Source: an uncultured Paracoccaceae bacterium (lineage in GTDB: Bacteria > Pseudomonadota > Alphaproteobacteria > Rhodobacterales > Rhodobacteraceae). From it: 64,000 nucleotides of DNA. The stretch lies in contig CANNFQ010000003.1 of assembly GCA_947503925.1 (NCBI GenBank), positions 1 to 64,000 of the forward strand, read 5' to 3'. Under the pieces are notes generated by a model, which had not been told where the DNA came from, made no database searches, and saw nothing but the letters and a program-made list of their open reading frames with translations. This document shows positions 26,723 through 34,536 of this stretch, piece after piece. The position numbers and the translations under genes were made by a program. Position 1 is the stretch's first letter. Every line of letters begins with the position of its first letter.

Positions 26723-27697
26723 CTAGTAAAGCCCGGCCACCTTGCCGCGCAACTGCACCAGCGCAAGCACAGCATCAATCGTGGGCGTCGGCGTGTCGGT
26801 GACCCGGCCCAGTTCCTGCACAGACCCAACAAGCGCGTCGATCTCCATTGGACGGCCCGCATCCAGATCCTGCAGCATCGACGTGCGATGCGCACCAACA
26901 TCCGCGCCGCCCTGAATGCGGCGATCCACATCAATCGGGAACTTCACACCCAGCTTCTCAGCAATGGTCTGGGCCTCCAGCATCATGTTGCGGGCCACAT
27001 CACGGGTACCGGGTTCGGTACACAGTACATCCAGCGTTGCATGGGTCAGCGCCGAGATGGGATTGAACGACAGGTTGCCCCACAGCTTTACCCAAATTTC
27101 ATCTCTGATCTTGGGACGAACCGGAGCCTTTAGCCCCGCAGCACTTAACGCCTTCGACAATACCATGGCGCGTTCAGACTTTTCACCTGATGGTTCACCC
27201 AACGAAAACCGGTTGCCTTCAATATGATTGATGACACCCGGTTCACTGACCTCCGCCGCCGGATAAACCACGCAACCCAACACATTATCGGGGCCAAAGC
27301 CATCCCATTGGACATTGCCGGGGTCGACACTGGCCAACCGCGTGCCTTCCAGATCGCCACCGATCTTGTGGAAATACCACCAGGGCACACCATTCACGCC
27401 CGATACAATGGTCGTGCTTTCACCGATCAACGGCTGCATTTTATCCACAACAGAGGGCACTGAATGGGCCTTGAGCGTGACAATCACATAATCCTGCGGA
27501 CCCAGATCGGCGGGGTTTTCGGACACGGTCACCGGCAGGGTTTTCGACACGCCCCCTTCGATCAGTGTCAGACCATTCTCGCGCATCGCCGCCAGATGCG
27601 GGCCACGGGCAACAAGGCTGACATCGGCACCCGCCTCTGCCAGTTTGGCGCCCATATAGCCGCCAATCGCACCCGCCCCGAAGATACAGATCTTCAT
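26723..27697 (-). CDS. 2-dehydropantoate 2-reductase family oxidoreductase
   Basis: A 324-residue PanE/ApbA-like enzyme: GxGxxG Rossmann motif MKICIFGAGAIGGYMGAKLAEAG, VIVTLKAHS, NGVPWWYF, the catalytic-lysine region IWVKLWGNLSFNPISALT and the C-terminal HRTSMLQDLDAGRPMEIDALVG. Family members reduce ketopantoate or other 2-keto acids with NADPH. Because it overlaps an AMP-forming CoA ligase by four bases and lies beside a carboxylate transporter, a catabolic 2-oxo/2-hydroxy-acid role is as likely as pantothenate synthesis. Confidence 0.85.
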   Translation of the reverse strand: MKICIFGAGAIGGYMGAKLAEAGADVSLVARGPHLAAMRENGLTLIEGGVSKTLPVTVSENPADLGPQDYVIVTLKAHSVPSVVDKMQPLIGESTTIVSGVNGVPWWYFHKIGGDLEGTRLASVDPGNVQWDGFGPDNVLGCVVYPAAEVSEPGVINHIEGNRFSLGEPSGEKSERAMVLSKALSAAGLKAPVRPKIRDEIWVKLWGNLSFNPISALTHATLDVLCTEPGTRDVARNMMLEAQTIAEKLGVKFPIDVDRRIQGGADVGAHRTSMLQDLDAGRPMEIDALVGSVQELGRVTDTPTPTIDAVLALVQLRGKVAGLY

Positions 27698-29235
27698 GAT
27701 GCAGCCTCTTCGGCCAGACCCAACTTTTCGGCCAGCCCGATCCGCTGCAACTTGCCAGTCGCGCCTTTCGGGATCTCATCCAGAATGATCACCTTGCGGG
27801 GCACCTTGAAATCGGCAAGCCGTTCCTTGGCAAAATCACGAATATCACGATCTGTCACCGCCTCGCCGTCGCGCAATACCACGGCGGCGGCAACCTCCTC
27901 ACCCAGCTTGGGATGTGGCAAGGCAAATGTGACAACCTGCGCAATGGCGGGATGGGCGGATAGCACACCATCGACCTCAAGCGGGCTGACCTTCTCGCCG
28001 CCGCGATTGATAATCTCTTTCAAACGACCGGTCAGGATCAGGTAACCGTCATCATCGAACGTGCCCTGATCGCCCGTGCGGAACCACCGCTGGCCATCAA
28101 CTTCAAAGAAGTTCTTGGCATTGGCTTCCGGATTACCCTCGTAACCCGGGGTCACGTTGGGACCAGAAATCACAACCTCGCCCACGCCACCATCGGTCAG
28201 CACGGGGTCCGCCTCATCCGCGATGCGCACTTCAGGGCCAGCAGGAAGCCCGACAGCACCGGGTTTCTGCGACCCGGGCTTCAACGGATTCGAACACATC
28301 TGATGTGCGGCCTCGGTCATGCCGTAACCTTCAACCACCGGCGCGCCAAAGGTATCGAACAGTTTTTCCATCACCGGTCCGGGTAAGGACGCTGACGAGG
28401 ACCGCAGGAACCGCAGCCGCGCGTTTTCGATCACATCTGCATTGCGGCCCGCCCGCGACAGGATCGCCTGATGCATGGTCGGCACGGCAGTATACCATGT
28501 CGGGTCGGCATCACGCAGCCAGCCAAAGAAACGCAGCGCATCAAAACCCGGCGCACACCAGACCTGACCACCGGTGGCAAGGGTCGCCGAAACAGCCGCC
28601 AAAAGGCCATGAATATGGAAAAGCGGCATGACATTCATACAGCGATCATCCGCCGTCAACGCCAGCGACGTTGCGATGTTATGAGCAGAGGCGGCAACAT
28701 TCGACTGCAACAGTGGCACGATCTTGGGGCGCGATGTGGTGCCTGAGGTATGCAGGATCAAGGCGACATCATCCGGGCCCGGTTCGGCGCGATCCGCTAC
28801 ATCACCAGCGCTTTCCGCTTGCAGGGTAAAGCTGCCTGCCGGTTTGGTTGCATCAACCTCTATTCGCAGGATCGTCACCCCCAGCCGGGTTGCAGCAGCA
28901 TAGGCGGGGCCGTCTTCGTCTGCGGCCAGGATAACCGCTTTGGCCTTCAGGTCCTCAATGTAAAACGCGAACTCATCCTCGCGATAGGCCGGGTTCAACG
29001 GGGCGGTCGTGGCAGTTTGCGCAACCGTGACAAAGGCCGCTGCCATTTCCGGGCCATTGGGCAGCACAATCGCCACCCTGTCGCCACGGCCCACACCGGC
29101 GGCGTGCAATTGATCGCGCGTGTCAGCGGCCTGGGCGCGCAGCCCACCGTAAGACAGCCAATCGCGATCAGGCGCACCAATCGCAGGTGCATTTTCCGGG
29201 TGCCCGTCCAGCAGGCCTTTGATGGTGTCAGGCAA
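27694..29235 (-). CDS. AMP-dependent acyl-CoA synthetase, oxalyl-CoA synthetase-like
   Basis: The 513-residue ligase has the ANL-family P-loop HTSGTTSRPKIVPLLQSN (here without the usual TGxPKG), VMPLFHIHGLLAAVSATLATGGQVW, the adenylate motif YGMTEAAHQMCSNP, TGDQGTFDDDGYLILTGRLKEIINRGGEKVSP and the C-terminal lysine in GATGKLQR. The HTSGTTSRPK...FHIHGLL...WYTAVPTMHQ pattern is close to plant/yeast AAE3/Pcs60 oxalyl-CoA synthetases. I therefore favour oxalate or another small diacid as substrate. It is cotranscribed with the reductase downstream (ATGA overlap). No oxalyl-CoA decarboxylase lies in the window. Confidence 0.85.
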   Translation of the reverse strand: MPDTIKGLLDGHPENAPAIGAPDRDWLSYGGLRAQAADTRDQLHAAGVGRGDRVAIVLPNGPEMAAAFVTVAQTATTAPLNPAYREDEFAFYIEDLKAKAVILAADEDGPAYAAATRLGVTILRIEVDATKPAGSFTLQAESAGDVADRAEPGPDDVALILHTSGTTSRPKIVPLLQSNVAASAHNIATSLALTADDRCMNVMPLFHIHGLLAAVSATLATGGQVWCAPGFDALRFFGWLRDADPTWYTAVPTMHQAILSRAGRNADVIENARLRFLRSSSASLPGPVMEKLFDTFGAPVVEGYGMTEAAHQMCSNPLKPGSQKPGAVGLPAGPEVRIADEADPVLTDGGVGEVVISGPNVTPGYEGNPEANAKNFFEVDGQRWFRTGDQGTFDDDGYLILTGRLKEIINRGGEKVSPLEVDGVLSAHPAIAQVVTFALPHPKLGEEVAAAVVLRDGEAVTDRDIRDFAKERLADFKVPRKVIILDEIPKGATGKLQRIGLAEKLGLAEEAAS

Positions 29236-29412
29236 TTTATCCTCCCCTTCAACTTGAGGTGAATAACTAGACCAGACCGCACCAAAATCAACGCAAACCG
29301 CGGCTATTGCGGTAAAAAACTAACGATGCGGGACCTGGCCAAAGTCCGGGGCCAATCGCGTTGCACGAGATGGGCTGGCGGAAACGGACAGATGAGAGGC
29401 CCAGGTTCCGTC

Positions 29413-31263
29413 TCAGGCCGACGCGGCAGTTGCGGACAGGGGGTCAGTAACGCTTTTTGCAAGCCATTCTGCCAAGGCGGCGGCATCCATCGGCTTTGCA
29501 AAATGAAAACCCTGCACATAACGGCACCCCAAACCCGACAGCACCTGTAGCTCGGCCGCATTCTCCACCCCTTCAGCCAGCACTGCCAACCGAATATGAT
29601 AGGCCATCCTGATGATCGCCCCGGTGATTTGCCGCAGCCGTTCGCTCCGATCGATCCCTGACACAAAGGACCGGTCGATCTTCAACATTGAAATCGGCGC
29701 ATCAATAAGGGTCGAGATTGACGCCCGCCCGGTGCCAAAATCATCTAGGGCCAGCCCGAAACCCGCCTCCCGCAATGCGGTGCATTGACGAATGAACGGA
29801 CTGTCATTCCCATCAAAGAAAATCGTTTCCAGCAGTTCCAGTTTGATCTGTTCTGGGACCAACCCCGCCGCGTCCAATTCCCACAGCAAGCTGTCGATAA
29901 ACCCCTCTGTACGGAGCTTCGCAGCTGTGATGTTCAACGATAATCTAGCGCCTGCTGGCAAGGCGTGCGACAGGGCACTGAACTGCGACATCGCGCGTCG
30001 GCGCACCTGTCGGTCCAACGGCAAAAGAAGGTTGGACTTGGCCGCAACCCCCAGAAATCCTGCGGGTGAGATCACGCCCTTTTGAGGGTGGTTCCAGCGC
30101 GCAAGCGCCTCGACACCGATCACCTCACCGCTTTCCAGATCAATCTGCGGATGGAAGTACGGCAGGAACTCATCCTCGTTCCGCAAAGCGCGTTCGATAT
30201 CCAGCGTCAGCGCCCTTTGATCCCCGAACTGCCGCAACAATTCCGGTGTAACCGCCGCGACGCGATTCCCGGACACCTTCGCGTGATACAGCGCAACATC
30301 GACATGGCTCAGCAATTGATCCGGCGACGTGTCCTCTCCCGGCTCAAAGGTAAGATACCCCAGACTGGCAGAAGTGATATATTGTACGCCCGCAATGCTG
30401 ATCTTTGACGATATCGCCGAGCGCAATTGGTGTGACACCGCATCCAGCTGCGCCATATCCATCCGCAACAGCAATACAAACTCATCCCCCCCCATGCGAG
30501 CCGCAAACCCGCTTTTGCCCGCTACCTCCGACAGGCAAGCGGCGGTGTGGCGCAAGACAGCATCCCCCGCCGCATGACCAAAATCATCGTTCACGGCCTT
30601 GAACTTATCCAGATCGACCATCATCAGGATATAAGGCCCTTTGCCGTTCGCACCCGACAGCGCCTGTTTCAATTGCGTCTGGAGGGCGCGGCGATTTCCC
30701 AACCCGGTCACCGAGTCGCGCATGGCCATATCCTCGGCTTCGGCCTTCGCCAATTTGAGCGCCTTGGCCATGTCTTCGCTGTCTTTCAGCAGATTGCGTT
30801 GAATTTCGAAACTGTAAAGCAGGTCCATGGACGGGTCGTTTGGCTTGAAATGCCCCGCAGTCAGGGAATAGCGGGTAATCGCCTTTGCGAACTGTTCGCC
30901 AAAGGACAAATCGATCACGATCCGGTCGCTGTTATCGGACAACATGACAGGCATCGCCCGAAACCCGACCTGCTCTCCATCAATACCAATTGCGGTCAGG
31001 ACAAGCTTGGCACCAACCTTCCGCCTCAGATCGGCGATCTGTCGCACTTTGCGGGGGCGGTCCACACAAAACACATCAAAAAACGCCTCCCCCAAGACGT
31101 CCTTGCCCATCACCTGCTGCAGTGTCGGGCCGATTGCAGCGATCTTTCCCGCCTCATCAAGGATAAGGTGCATTGGCATCAACTGGGCAACCGTCGTCGT
31201 GCCGAACGCCAACACGTCATCGGATTGGGAAACTGCCCCCGATTGATGAGCTGGTTCGCTCAC
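29413..31263 (-). CDS. H-NOX-associated GGDEF/EAL cyclic-di-GMP enzyme
   Basis: The 616-residue protein has three parts. Residues about 20-150 match the HNOBA domain (LMPMHLILDEAGKIAAIGPTLQQVM, then FRAMPVMLSD and the ending helix). A coiled linker leads to a GGDEF domain with an intact GGDEF motif at 258-262, and an EAL domain with EAL at 385-387, LNIT, ELLE, DDFGTG, LKIDRSFV and AEGVEN, so both synthesis and hydrolysis of c-di-GMP are possible. It overlaps the H-NOX gene by four bases (ATGA); H-NOX proteins with bound NO characteristically control such partners. It likely links nitric oxide to attachment or dispersal. Confidence 0.95.
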   Translation of the reverse strand: MSEPAHQSGAVSQSDDVLAFGTTTVAQLMPMHLILDEAGKIAAIGPTLQQVMGKDVLGEAFFDVFCVDRPRKVRQIADLRRKVGAKLVLTAIGIDGEQVGFRAMPVMLSDNSDRIVIDLSFGEQFAKAITRYSLTAGHFKPNDPSMDLLYSFEIQRNLLKDSEDMAKALKLAKAEAEDMAMRDSVTGLGNRRALQTQLKQALSGANGKGPYILMMVDLDKFKAVNDDFGHAAGDAVLRHTAACLSEVAGKSGFAARMGGDEFVLLLRMDMAQLDAVSHQLRSAISSKISIAGVQYITSASLGYLTFEPGEDTSPDQLLSHVDVALYHAKVSGNRVAAVTPELLRQFGDQRALTLDIERALRNEDEFLPYFHPQIDLESGEVIGVEALARWNHPQKGVISPAGFLGVAAKSNLLLPLDRQVRRRAMSQFSALSHALPAGARLSLNITAAKLRTEGFIDSLLWELDAAGLVPEQIKLELLETIFFDGNDSPFIRQCTALREAGFGLALDDFGTGRASISTLIDAPISMLKIDRSFVSGIDRSERLRQITGAIIRMAYHIRLAVLAEGVENAAELQVLSGLGCRYVQGFHFAKPMDAAALAEWLAKSVTDPLSATAASA

Positions 31264-31808
31264 TGGACAAGCGTAACTTTGAAAACGTCAGGATCCGAAA
31301 CAGTCTTTTTTTGCACTATCTGGGTGACCTTGATCTTTTCGTTGGTTTCGGCAGCCAGACCGTAAAGCAGCCCGATGACCATCGGCGCCAACCCCTCGCG
31401 TTCCGAAAAATAGGACAATTCATAATCGTTAGGGCCAACCTCCTCGATCTCGAAGGATGGTGGTTTCAGGTGCGGCATCGACAGCAGTATACTGTCATGC
31501 ATGTCGTCAAGCCCCTTGATCCGTTCAACAAACGTATTGCCGGCCAACCGCAGGAAGGTACCAAAGTTCGACGCACCGGCAAATGTAACCCAATACGTCC
31601 CAAACGGTTCCAATACCTCATCCGCTGACTTCCCGGTTTTTTGGCAGACCGCGCCCACCAGCGAATAGGTCACCGAATCATGATAGCTGGTCATCCTCTC
31701 AAAAGTTGCCGCTTCGACGCCGGCCATTTCACAGACCTCGCGCCACATGTCGGGCCCGTGTTCCTTCTCGACGAAAGTACGCAGCCCTTCGTTCACCATT
31801 CCATACAT
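31260..31808 (-). CDS. H-NOX heme nitric oxide sensor
   Basis: The 182-residue protein matches the heme NO-binding (HNOB) family: MYGMVNEGLRTFVEKEHG at the N-terminus, SYHDSVTYSLVGA, LEPFGTYWVTF, the proximal heme ligand His104 in DDMHDSILLSMPHLKPPSF, and the propionate-binding YxSxR motif (Tyr133, Ser135, Arg137). No distal tyrosine is evident, which would favour NO over O2 binding. I start at ATG 31808 with AGGA upstream, because the family begins MxGxVN; a 26-codon in-frame extension is spurious. The operon partner is the HNOBA-GGDEF-EAL protein. Confidence 0.94.
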   Translation of the reverse strand: MYGMVNEGLRTFVEKEHGPDMWREVCEMAGVEAATFERMTSYHDSVTYSLVGAVCQKTGKSADEVLEPFGTYWVTFAGASNFGTFLRLAGNTFVERIKGLDDMHDSILLSMPHLKPPSFEIEEVGPNDYELSYFSEREGLAPMVIGLLYGLAAETNEKIKVTQIVQKKTVSDPDVFKVTLVQ

Positions 31809-31956
31809 GAAGCATCCTGCTTTAACTCGGATGAACGCTATAGGCGGAAACATTTGCTTTTGTGTTAAGCCGGGTGCTGCGCACACTCAAAACAGCCTTT
31901 ACCGTCGCGCCGCAATGCCGCTAATCTTGATAAAATCAATAAGGTGGGACATTGCC

Positions 31957-32418
31957 ATGTTCGAGGGTCTGCTCGCGTTTCTGCGTAATCCCGGTGGATA
32001 CGAAACACCGCTGCCAGAGGCGGATGCAGGTCATGCCATGGGCGCGCTACTGGTCCGGGCTGCAAAGGCCGACAACGACTATCTGTTCGAAGAAATCCAG
32101 CTGATCGACAAGGTACTGGGCAAACGCCACGGGCTCGACCCGGTCGAGGCTGCCAAATACCGCGCATCCTGCGAAAGGTTGGAAACGGAAATGCCCGACA
32201 CGGCAGAGATTGCGGGCATCATAAAGGATGCGATCAGCAAGGACGAACGCGAGGCCACGCTCCGGGCGCTATGGGCTGTGGTCTATGCCGATGGGATCAA
32301 ACACAGCGAAGAAGACAGGCTGCTACATCAGATCGAAGACGTAATGGGCATTCCCCCCGACCGCGCCCGCGAATTGCAGGTGGCAGCACGCGACGCGGCA
32401 CTGCCGGGCAATCCTTAA
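31957..32418 (+). CDS. TerB-family tellurite resistance-like protein
   Basis: A 153-residue all-helical protein of the TerB type: HAMGALLVRAAKADNDYLFEEIQLIDKVL, then KDEREATLRALWAVVYADGIKHSEEDRLLHQIEDVMGIPPDRA, with the paired acidic metal-binding helices of the TerB fold. Many stand-alone TerB proteins have no link with tellurite. AAGGTGGGA precedes ATG 31957; an in-frame ATG 14 codons upstream is less likely. It is divergent from the H-NOX gene and ends just before copy B of the GTCGG repeat. Confidence 0.82.
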   Translation: MFEGLLAFLRNPGGYETPLPEADAGHAMGALLVRAAKADNDYLFEEIQLIDKVLGKRHGLDPVEAAKYRASCERLETEMPDTAEIAGIIKDAISKDEREATLRALWAVVYADGIKHSEEDRLLHQIEDVMGIPPDRARELQVAARDAALPGNP

Positions 32419-32436
32419 CGGCGGCCTTAGGTTTGA

Positions 32437-32602
32437 TGCGCACGCTGCATTAAACCGGCACCACCGTGCGCAGGTGTCCGACGTTTTGCCGACGCATCGC
32501 CGACACCTTGCAGACAGGGATTTTGGGCCAAAGCCCCTGCATTAACAGACGATTCGACAAACCCGGTGTCGCACCGCCGCGCAACACCACCGAACGTTGC
32601 GC
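32437..32602 (-). repeat. GAATC/TTAA/3xGTCGG intergenic repeat, copy B
   Basis: Read on the minus strand: GCGCAACGTTCGGTGG (from 32602), GAATC (32555), TTAA (32545), CAAAA (32525), GTCGG at 32504, 32493 and 32482 (11-nt steps), TTAA at 32453, then GCAGCGTGCG. The GAATC-TTAA distance (10 nt), the TTAA-GTCGG distance (41 nt) and the last GTCGG-TTAA distance (29 nt) equal those of copy C at 62670-62838. It fills the gap between the convergent TerB-like and D-amino-acid-transaminase genes and starts 5 nt beyond the latter's stop codon. Confidence 0.8.
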
Positions 32603-32606
32603 TGGG

Positions 32607-33470
32607 TCAGACCGCGACCTTGCGGCTTTCATCCAGATAAATCTCGCGCAGACGTGCAGCCACCGGGCCCGGCCTGCCCGCACCAATGGCAGCCCCGTCA
32701 ATTTCAACGACCGGCATCACAAACGTACTTGCAGAAGTGATAAAGGCCTCATCCGCCTGCTGCGCCTCGGCGATGGTAAAGCTGCGCTCTTCCACCTTCA
32801 TCTGCGCCTCCTTCGCGAACCGCAAAACCGCGGCGCGGGTGATCCCGTGCAGGATCTCATTGCCCAGATGGCGGGTGATTATCGTATTGTTTCTAATGAT
32901 ATAGGCGTTGTTGGATGTGCCTTCAGTCACGGCACCATCCTCAACCATCCAGGCATCATCGGCGCCTGCGGCTTTGGCCATCATCTTGCCCATGGACGGG
33001 AACAGCAATTGCACCGTCTTGATATCACGGCGGGCCCAGCGCTGATCTTCGATGGAAATCACCTTGATCCCAGTCTTGGCCACTGGGCTGTCGGCTAGAC
33101 CGGGCTTGTTTTGGGTAAACAACACAACCGTCGGCTCTGTCGTCGCCGGGTCGGGAAAGGCAAAATCACGGTCGGCAGGGGCACCACGGGTGATTTGCAG
33201 ATAGACCAGACCATCAGTTATGTCATTCTTGCGCACCAGTTCCCGGTGGATGTCCAACAGATCAGGCAGGCATGCCGGATGCGGCATGTCCAACTCACCC
33301 AAGGAACGCTCTAACCGCTTGGCATGGCCCGCAAAATCAATCAGCTTGCCATCCAGAACAGAGGTCACCTCATAGACCCCATCGGCCATCAGAAACCCGC
33401 GATCAAAGACCGAGATTTTCGCCTCATCCTCGGGCACGTACGCCCCGTTAACATAAACTGTGCGGGTCAT
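32607..33470 (-). CDS. D-amino-acid transaminase (class IV aminotransferase)
   Basis: A 287-residue fold-type IV PLP enzyme: MTRTVYVNGAYVPEDEAKISVFDRGFLMADGVYEV, the PLP lysine in RRDIKTVQLLFPSM (Lys151), then DDAWMVEDGAVTEGTSNNAYII (the E-G-TSNN cofactor loop) and HGITRAAVL. The length and the N-terminal block fit D-alanine/D-amino-acid transaminase rather than branched-chain or aminodeoxychorismate enzymes. It would interconvert D-alanine, D-glutamate and their keto acids. AAGGGAG precedes ATG 33470; a longer in-frame start is unlikely. The two upstream genes encode a D-glutamate pathway, which supports the D-amino-acid assignment. Confidence 0.87.
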   Translation of the reverse strand: MTRTVYVNGAYVPEDEAKISVFDRGFLMADGVYEVTSVLDGKLIDFAGHAKRLERSLGELDMPHPACLPDLLDIHRELVRKNDITDGLVYLQITRGAPADRDFAFPDPATTEPTVVLFTQNKPGLADSPVAKTGIKVISIEDQRWARRDIKTVQLLFPSMGKMMAKAAGADDAWMVEDGAVTEGTSNNAYIIRNNTIITRHLGNEILHGITRAAVLRFAKEAQMKVEERSFTIAEAQQADEAFITSASTFVMPVVEIDGAAIGAGRPGPVAARLREIYLDESRKVAV

Positions 33471-33538
33471 TGATATGCTCCCTTTGATCAATCGCGTCGT
33501 TCGTCCGATGATTTGCTGGCAAGGTCAAGGCAGATCAT

Positions 33539-34495
33539 TCAACCCCACAGGGCCGCAGCAGGCGGATGCACCCCGTCTGCATCAAATTGCAATGGCGGGT
33601 CGCGATCTTCGGCCAGCAATAACGGACCATCCAGATCGGTAAATGCCACCCCCTGCGCCAGCAATGTGGCCGGGGCCATGGCGAGCGATGAGCCGACCAT
33701 GCAGCCAATCATGACGCTATAGCCTTCTGCGACGGCTTGTCTTTTCAGGGCCAGCGCCTCGGTCAGCCCGCCGGTTTTGTCCAGTTTGATATTCACCATG
33801 TCATATTTGCCGCGCAGCCCCGGCAAGCTTGCCCTGTCATGACAGCTTTCATCGGCGCAAACTGGTAGCGGACGCGCAATCTCGGCCAACATATCATCGG
33901 CATCCGCTGGCAAGGGTTGTTCAACCATCTGCACGCCAAGGCGGATCAGATGCGGGGCAAGATCGGCGTAAACATCCGCGGTCCAGCCTTCATTTGCATC
34001 CACGATGATTGGGGCATCGGGGGCGCCTCGCCGCACCGCCTCCAACCGGGCCATGTCATCCGGGGTGCCGAGTTTTATCTTGAGCAACGGGCGTTTGGCG
34101 TTCTGTGCGGCCTGACGTTCCATCGCCTCGGGCGTATCGAGCGACAGGGTATACGCGGTGATCTCCGGATGTGGCACCGGCACCCCCATCAGGTCCCAAA
34201 CGCGCTTGCCCGCCTGCTTGGCCTCCAGATCCCACAGGGCGCAATCAACCGCATTCCGGGCGGCACCAGCAGGCAATAGATCTTGCAGATCGGCACGGGT
34301 CAGGTTGTCAGGCAGCCCGGCAATCTGATCCGCCACGCTGTCCAGCGTTTCATCATAACGGGCATAGGGCACGCATTCGCCGCGGCCCCTGCCATCAATT
34401 GTGACCGTCAGCACCTTTGCCTCGGTCCGCGACCCGCGACTGATCGTAAAAACCTGCGCCAGTCGAAACACATCACGGGTCACTTCAATGCGCAT
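33539..34495 (-). CDS. dgcA: N-acetyl-D-glutamate racemase / dipeptide-epimerase-family enzyme
   Basis: A 318-residue enolase-superfamily protein of the L-Ala-D/L-Glu epimerase group. Catalytic residues are visible: KxK at Lys139/Lys141 (LLKIKLG), metal ligands Asp166 (IIVDANEGW), Glu192 (MVEQPL) and Asp215 (VCADESCHD), and the second acid/base Lys237 (VNIKLDKTGG). Alone it would be called dipeptide epimerase; next to the DUF1611 gene it corresponds to DgcA, described as racemising N-acetyl-D-glutamate in marine bacteria. The D-amino-acid transaminase gene follows 69 nt downstream on the same strand. Confidence 0.85.
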   Translation of the reverse strand: MRIEVTRDVFRLAQVFTISRGSRTEAKVLTVTIDGRGRGECVPYARYDETLDSVADQIAGLPDNLTRADLQDLLPAGAARNAVDCALWDLEAKQAGKRVWDLMGVPVPHPEITAYTLSLDTPEAMERQAAQNAKRPLLKIKLGTPDDMARLEAVRRGAPDAPIIVDANEGWTADVYADLAPHLIRLGVQMVEQPLPADADDMLAEIARPLPVCADESCHDRASLPGLRGKYDMVNIKLDKTGGLTEALALKRQAVAEGYSVMIGCMVGSSLAMAPATLLAQGVAFTDLDGPLLLAEDRDPPLQFDADGVHPPAAALWG

Positions 34496-34536
34496 TTTGC
34501 CTCATCATTTTGCCCAAAATACTCTCGCCGAAGGCG

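Noticed and set aside
30547-31365. 272-codon plus-strand frame antisense to the GGDEF/EAL gene
   Set aside because: It mirrors intact GGDEF and HNOBA coding sequence and has no recognisable motif.
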